Shown here piece after piece: positions 7,765-12,136 of a stretch of DNA of 12,136 nt. Location of the stretch: NCBI GenBank assembly GCA_015679605.1, contig JAAAVE010000906.1, positions 1 through 12,136 on the forward strand, in the 5' to 3' direction. Every line of letters starts with the position of its first letter. Within the stretch, counting starts at the first letter, position 1. Below the pieces are notes generated by a model that had not been told where the DNA came from, ran no database searches, and saw only the letters and a list, made by a program, of their open reading frames with translations. This stretch comes from Podila epigama (Eukaryota > Mortierellomycota > Mortierellomycetes > Mortierellales > Mortierellaceae). The translations under genes were made by a program, and so were the position numbers.

Positions 7765-8446
7765 GCATAGAGCGATTTTTTTTCCCCTAGACAGCACGAG
7801 AATGTATGTACATACAACAAACAACAGACAACAAAGAACAAAGAACGGCAACAGCAGCTATACAAAGGATTGCCTACAACTCAAAAGCATGTAAACAATT
7901 CCCTCCTCGCCCTCAGCAAAGTCTCGTGTTGGATGGGAACATACTGTTTTTTATTTTATGACTGCAGTGTACATGAGTTGTCTGTGTGCGTGACCTTTTC
8001 TCCCCTCTTCCTCCTTCTATATACCTTCTACCTCAATTATTTTTTTCCCTAGCCCTTTCAACATTCATCCCTCCCATTCAACCCATCTCTCCACATTCAG
8101 TTGTTTCCTATTGGTCATTCATCCCTTCCTCCTACTTCAGGCGCAACATCAACAGTTCATTCTCACACAACATACACGCGCACCATAGAATCCTCTTGCA
8201 TCACTCTTTAATCCATTTCACCTTCTGCTGCCGCAATCAGCTCTTGCCAAGTTTCAACCCCAAGGTGAGAGAGCGTGAGCGACAAGGCTTTTGTCCCTTA
8301 CATATATACATTTTCCACTTTATCATTTCTTATTACCTTACGTGTGAGTGTCTTCTCACTCCACTCACTACCTGCCTGACACTTTTTCTCTTTTTTTTTT
8401 TGCCCTCTGGGCGAAGTGAAGTAAGAGAGTGACACACAAAAAAAAA

Positions 8447-8478
8447 TGGTCACGGATACGTCAGTCTGTGTGTGACCA
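8447..8478. repeat. 7-bp inverted repeat
   Basis: TGGTCAC at 8447-8453 and GTGACCA at 8472-8478 are exact reverse complements with an 18-base spacer. The spacer contains TACGTCAG, which includes a CRE/ATF-like ACGTCA core. It could be a bZIP or paired factor site upstream of the rightward gene, or chance. Confidence 0.4.
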
Positions 8479-9090
8479 CGGAGTACGCTCTGTGGGTTAA
8501 ATGAGGACGGAGAGTGAGAAGCCTCTCCCTAAATTGCTTGCTATGCGTACTTCTTTGCTTTGGATATGACGGAACGTGGATACTGGATGATGTGCTCGCA
8601 CTCATCATCTGGCGATATTGAGGATTCCAAATGCAATTGTCTTCATCTGTTCTTTTTTACAAAAAGTTTTTCTGTCTACCAATATTACACGAATTTTTTT
8701 TTGTGCGTTTGTCTGTCTGAATGTGTATCCGGGGTACTTTCGAGCACGCGCGTGTCCTCCTCGGAACAAGAAGGAAATCAAAGGTGTTACCACAAGACGT
8801 GTTTTTTTTTTTTTCCTGTTTGGCATTGACGTTGGTCTATGCTATACCATGAGACGCACAGAACTGGAAAGTGGAGGACACTTACCAAGAGGCCGTTGTT
8901 GCTAGTGTATTTTTTTCAATCATGTCAATCATTGTCATGTCAACCATGTTATCCTAGAAATCGTTTCCTATCAAGTTTGTTATCTCATTCTCTTGTTCCC
9001 TCGCATATCGCCCAATCCTATGGCATTCCATGTGTCCCATCCCATCCACAAACAGGTGGTTTTTTTATTATTTTTTTATTATCTCTCTCT

Positions 9091-9136
9091 CACTCTCTCA
9101 CTCTCTCACTCTCTCACTCTCTCACTCTCTCACTCT
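9091..9136. repeat. Octamer satellite (CACTCTCT), five full copies plus a partial
   Basis: Perfect copies of CACTCTCT start at 9091, 9099, 9107, 9115 and 9123, and CACTCT follows at 9131. A CT run lies just before it (9082-9090) and a CA-rich run just after it (9137-9157). It lies about 350 bp upstream of the start codon of the 759-aa gene, in the leader or the candidate 5' UTR intron. Confidence 0.9.
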
Positions 9137-9487
9137 GACACACATTCACACACACATCCTCATCGCAACCACCATTACCTCCTGTCCCTGCTCCTGATCC
9201 TGTTATCACCACAGCAACCACCTCCGCTCTTCGCTGACTGCCATTGGTACACCACTACAACCCCAAATACTGCATTCCCCTCATCCTAAAACGCAATTGT
9301 TCTGGTTTCTGCATATTTGTTTCCTCCCCTTTTCCTGTCTTCTCCTTTGTGTTTGTTTTTTGTCTGGTTCAAAACAAATCTTACTCCACAACATTTACTT
9401 CTTTCTTGATGCTTGCGAGTCAGTGGACAGAGTCAATAGAAATTGATGGACTGACTTGCCTGTCTATCCTTTTTAGACAAGAAAATA

Positions 9488-9644
9488 ATGGCGACATACA
9501 AACAGCGAGCACCCTACCATCGTCATGCTTCAGCCGATCGACATCATGTATCCAACAATGACCCACAGTCCTCTCTTCTGTCCCCCAACAGTGCAGCAGC
9601 CAGGTACTCACCCAACACAACGACACATTCTCCAGGGCTCTTTC

Positions 9645-9686
<42 letters not shown>

Positions 9687-12027
9687 ATGACACATTTGTA
9701 GAAAGGACGTCTGGCCAAGAGTGGACTTCAATTCGTCACACAGCCTCCGCCCGTGCAAAAGCTCGTCAGCAACAATACCTTGAACAACAGCTGCAGCGCA
9801 CGCGAGAATGGCAGCTTGTCCTTGGACAGCACCACCAGCACCAGCACCATCACCAGCAACAGTATCATCGCTCCCATCCATCCTCTTCTTCAGCCACCGC
9901 CGCCTCCGCCTTCTTGAGTGGGAGCAACCCTAATGACCGTGGGCGACACGTCTCCTCCGATGAGTATGATGACGTGTTGACAGTTTCCAGTAGCGAACTC
10001 CCGTCCCTTGCCACCAGTCCCCTTGCAGTTCACTCTGAGCGGTCGGGTGAAAGCAACTTTGAGCAATCGAGCGTCCTTGGGTTCTCAGACCTGACCAGTG
10101 AAGCTCTCGACAGTATTGGAGATTCAGAAGATCTGGATGTTTGGTCTCAAGACGATGACGAGTGTTCCTTGTCCACTCCTTCGTTTCGTCGTCGACGCAG
10201 TCGCCGTTCTTCTGAACCTATTTCATCGACCGAGTTGTCACCATCGACATCATTGAGTCACCTACCCCGCCCTTCATTTGCAGCGGTTCTGAACTCTTCA
10301 TCTAGAGATGCCAACACAAGCACAAGATTTGTCAACCAAATGCCACTACATGATGGGTCTGGTAATTTTGCACGGAATCAGAGTCCACAGCGACTATCAT
10401 CCTACGAGTCCTCAGGCCACGAGTCTGATCATAGCATAACCGATAGCATCGTTTCAGGCGCGTCATCGATGCTCCGTCGATTTGAATCCAAGACGGATGT
10501 AGCGCGTCGTCTACGGATTTCATCGTCCGAGTTTGCGTCGGTGGTTCAAAACATTGCTCGTTTGCAGGAGATACATCCAAACAACCTGAACTCTGCTCCA
10601 GGTGCTGCTGCTGGCGTCGCCGCCGTCGCTACTTCTGGCTCTACTCACGGGTCGACCCCAACGCGACATTCATTTGGCCACCAGACTTTTGGCGCTGAAC
10701 AGGACAATCGAGTCATCTCACTTTGCCTATCTCCTCCAGCACAAAGAGTAGCTGTTTCTTCTTCAGCGGCTCGGTCACGGTTGTATGATGCTGAGGACCT
10801 CGAGTTGATGGAGATGGAGGTGAATGGCTCCTCAAAGATCAGTTGGCTTGAAGCTCTGGAATATGCTCTGCAAACTTTTAGTAGTTCTAACGATGGTGGT
10901 GGCATTGACATTACTTTTGGAGAATCTAATACGGTAAGTCTTTGTATTATATATACTAGAAACTTTTGTGTTGTTTTCTGAAGAAAGCAAGAAAAATATT
11001 AACTAAACCTCTTCCGTTCTATTTTAATAGAATAACGCTGTCAAAGGATGGACAATGTATATTAGCCAGAACAATGGCGAACAGAACATGTCTTTGGACA
11101 AGACACTGGTAGACAAGAAAAATGCAGAGGAACAGGATCTTGAGAACAAGGCGCGTTTGGACGGGGTGAAGCAACACATGGCCTTGGCGTCATTGGAGAC
11201 GCTTCGTCGCCTACAAATGCGTAAAAGCTTGCATTCTTCAAGTCCGAATGTGCCTCTTGGATATACGATACATCCGCTGACGTCGTCGTTGTCTGATCCT
11301 ATGCAGATTGATTTCGTACCGACCGTGGTGGGACATCCATCCAACAAAAGGGTTGTGAGGAATCATCAACGGTATGCACAGAGTCGAAGAAGGACGTGTC
11401 GTTCAACAAGTACATCGACATCACACCCATCTTCAAGGTTTGTTTTTTTTTTTTCTTTTTTTTTTTTGGCCATTTTTTTTATTTTTATTTTCAGCCAATG
11501 TTGCATCAGCATGTTTGTATGTGATTTTTTGATAACGATTTTTGACAAATGTTTATAACACGCGCTTTCATATATTACGCAATATATGTTTGGTAAATAG
11601 TCGACGCGATTCAACATTGCTGTCGGTATTCATGACAACGCTACGAAGACTGAGGGACCATGTCAAGTCGAATCTCATTTACCATGACTATTTGGAGAAT
11701 GAAGATGACATGGAGGCTAGTCGCTTTGACAGTGATGAGAACGGTGTGTTTTCGAGACGCCTTGGGTTTGAAGGTGACCTGGGGATCGAATGGGCGACGG
11801 GTGGAGGAGGAGGTAGCACCGAAATAAGCTATAGTTCACATAACCGGGATGAGAGGTGGAGTCGGCATCACGAATTAGAGTCTAATAGTCGAAGGACATC
11901 GTTGTCCTCAGCATCGTCCTCAACAGGGCGAGCACCGAATATCCGTCGAGTCAGTAGCGATTGTGGATTAGAGAGCATGAAGAACTGCAATAGTTCGAGC
12001 ATGGCCTGGTCATTGTATGTAGACTGA
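9488..12027 (+). CDS. Ser-rich, largely disordered protein of unknown function, three exons
   Basis: No family recognised. Exons 9488-10933, 11031-11437 and 11601-12027; introns of 97 nt (GTAAGT...TTTTAATAG, with CTAAAC upstream) and 163 nt (GTTTGT...TAAATAG). The junctions are phase 0 and phase 2 and join cleanly, giving 759 aa. The N-terminal third is low complexity: His-rich start, Asn54-Asn66 run, Gln/His-rich stretch near residue 115-135, then Ser-rich. An acidic patch (DSIGDSEDLDVWSQDDDE) precedes a basic RRRRSRRSSEP. A more ordered-looking part runs from SMLRRFESKTDVARRLRISS through SWLEALEYALQTF (about residues 320-465). A charged, helical, coiled-coil-like stretch follows (DKTLVDKKNAEEQDLENKA, then LETLRRLQMRKSL). 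The C-terminal exon has RRDS, RRTS and RRVS sites and a Gly run. No signal peptide or membrane segment is visible. It could be a signalling or scaffold protein, but that is only inference. The 109 bp after the stop are T-rich 3' flank. Confidence 0.85.
9647..9682 (+). repeat. (AAC)12 microsatellite coding poly-Asn
   Basis: Twelve perfect AAC codons followed by AAT give a 13-residue Asn run (residues 54-66) in the 759-aa protein. As a perfect in-frame triplet repeat it is likely to vary in length between strains. Confidence 0.9.
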
Positions 12028-12136
12028 ATAATCCCCAAAGAAAACAAAATATGCAAAATAATGCGAGCCTATTCACTATGGATTTTTCTGGGACACTTGT
12101 TATTATTATTATTTTTTTTTTTTTTTTCTGAATTCT

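Larger units (their letters stand above)
7765..9487 (+). promoter_or_regulatory. Long intergenic region or leader between GRX5 and the 759-aa gene
   Basis: These 1.7 kb hold no convincing protein gene. The first 200 bp should be the GRX5 3' UTR (ACA/AAC-rich). From about 8000 the plus strand is strongly C/T-rich, with poly-T and poly-A interruptions, a 7-bp inverted repeat and an octamer satellite. A good 3' splice site lies just before the start codon: CTGAC at 9451-9455, a pyrimidine stretch, then TTTTTAG ending at 9476, eleven bases before the ATG. This suggests a 5' UTR intron. Its donor is unresolved; AAG|GTGAGAG at about 8262 and AA|GTAAGAG at about 8420 are candidates. Confidence 0.55.

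Noticed and set aside
9091-9136. Octamer array considered as a CRISPR-like or telomeric repeat
   Set aside because: There are no spacers, the unit is 8 bp and contiguous, and it does not match a telomere unit. It is a simple microsatellite.
7986-9289. Overlapping plus-strand frames of 60-148 codons in the GRX5-759-aa gap
   Set aside because: They are Ser/Leu/Phe/His-rich products of C/T-rich DNA and the octamer repeat, with overlapping alternatives in several frames and no motif.
9420-9881. Minus-strand frame with a poly-Cys run
   Set aside because: It is the antisense of the (AAC)12 repeat and N-terminal coding region of the 759-aa gene.

Overview
This is a fungal nuclear window. Evidence: short GT-AG introns of about 100-155 nt, pyrimidine-rich promoters and leaders, an Rrp42-type exosome subunit, a mitochondrial monothiol glutaredoxin, and asparagine-, glutamine- and serine-rich regulatory-type proteins. 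The intron density and homopolymer style suggest an early-diverging lineage such as Mortierellomycota or Mucoromycota. That placement is a guess from overall style, not from a marker.

Layout. Three genes run leftward. RRP42 (5023-6371, four exons) encodes a core subunit of the RNA exosome ring. Next is a small predicted mitochondrial single-pass membrane protein (4175-4495, one exon) with a TATA box and a possible CCAAT element upstream. Last is a large, low-complexity predicted single-pass membrane protein (163 to about 3360) with a long phosphorylation-site-rich cytoplasmic tail. Two genes run rightward. GRX5 (6710-7764, six exons) is divergent from RRP42 across a 338-bp shared promoter. 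After a 1.7-kb leader or intergenic stretch comes a 759-aa serine-rich protein of unknown function (9488-12027, three exons).

The spliced models of RRP42, GRX5 and the 759-aa gene join with consistent codon phase at every junction. The two conserved genes are housekeeping functions (RNA processing; mitochondrial iron-sulfur cluster handling), and nothing shows that the five genes form one pathway.

No mobile element, CRISPR array, tRNA or rRNA was seen, and no clear novel multi-gene system. The most interesting locus is the leftward membrane-protein gene. An in-frame stop at 382-384 lies inside a candidate 63-nt intron. Beyond it, the same frame stays open for 72 codons of glutamine-rich protein and carries a fourth copy of a short R-x-[S/T]-(I)-M-F motif found three times elsewhere in the protein. 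Two C-termini (intron retained or spliced), or stop readthrough, are therefore plausible. The same gene shows an unexplained frame switch near 2760, and its N-terminus is unresolved.
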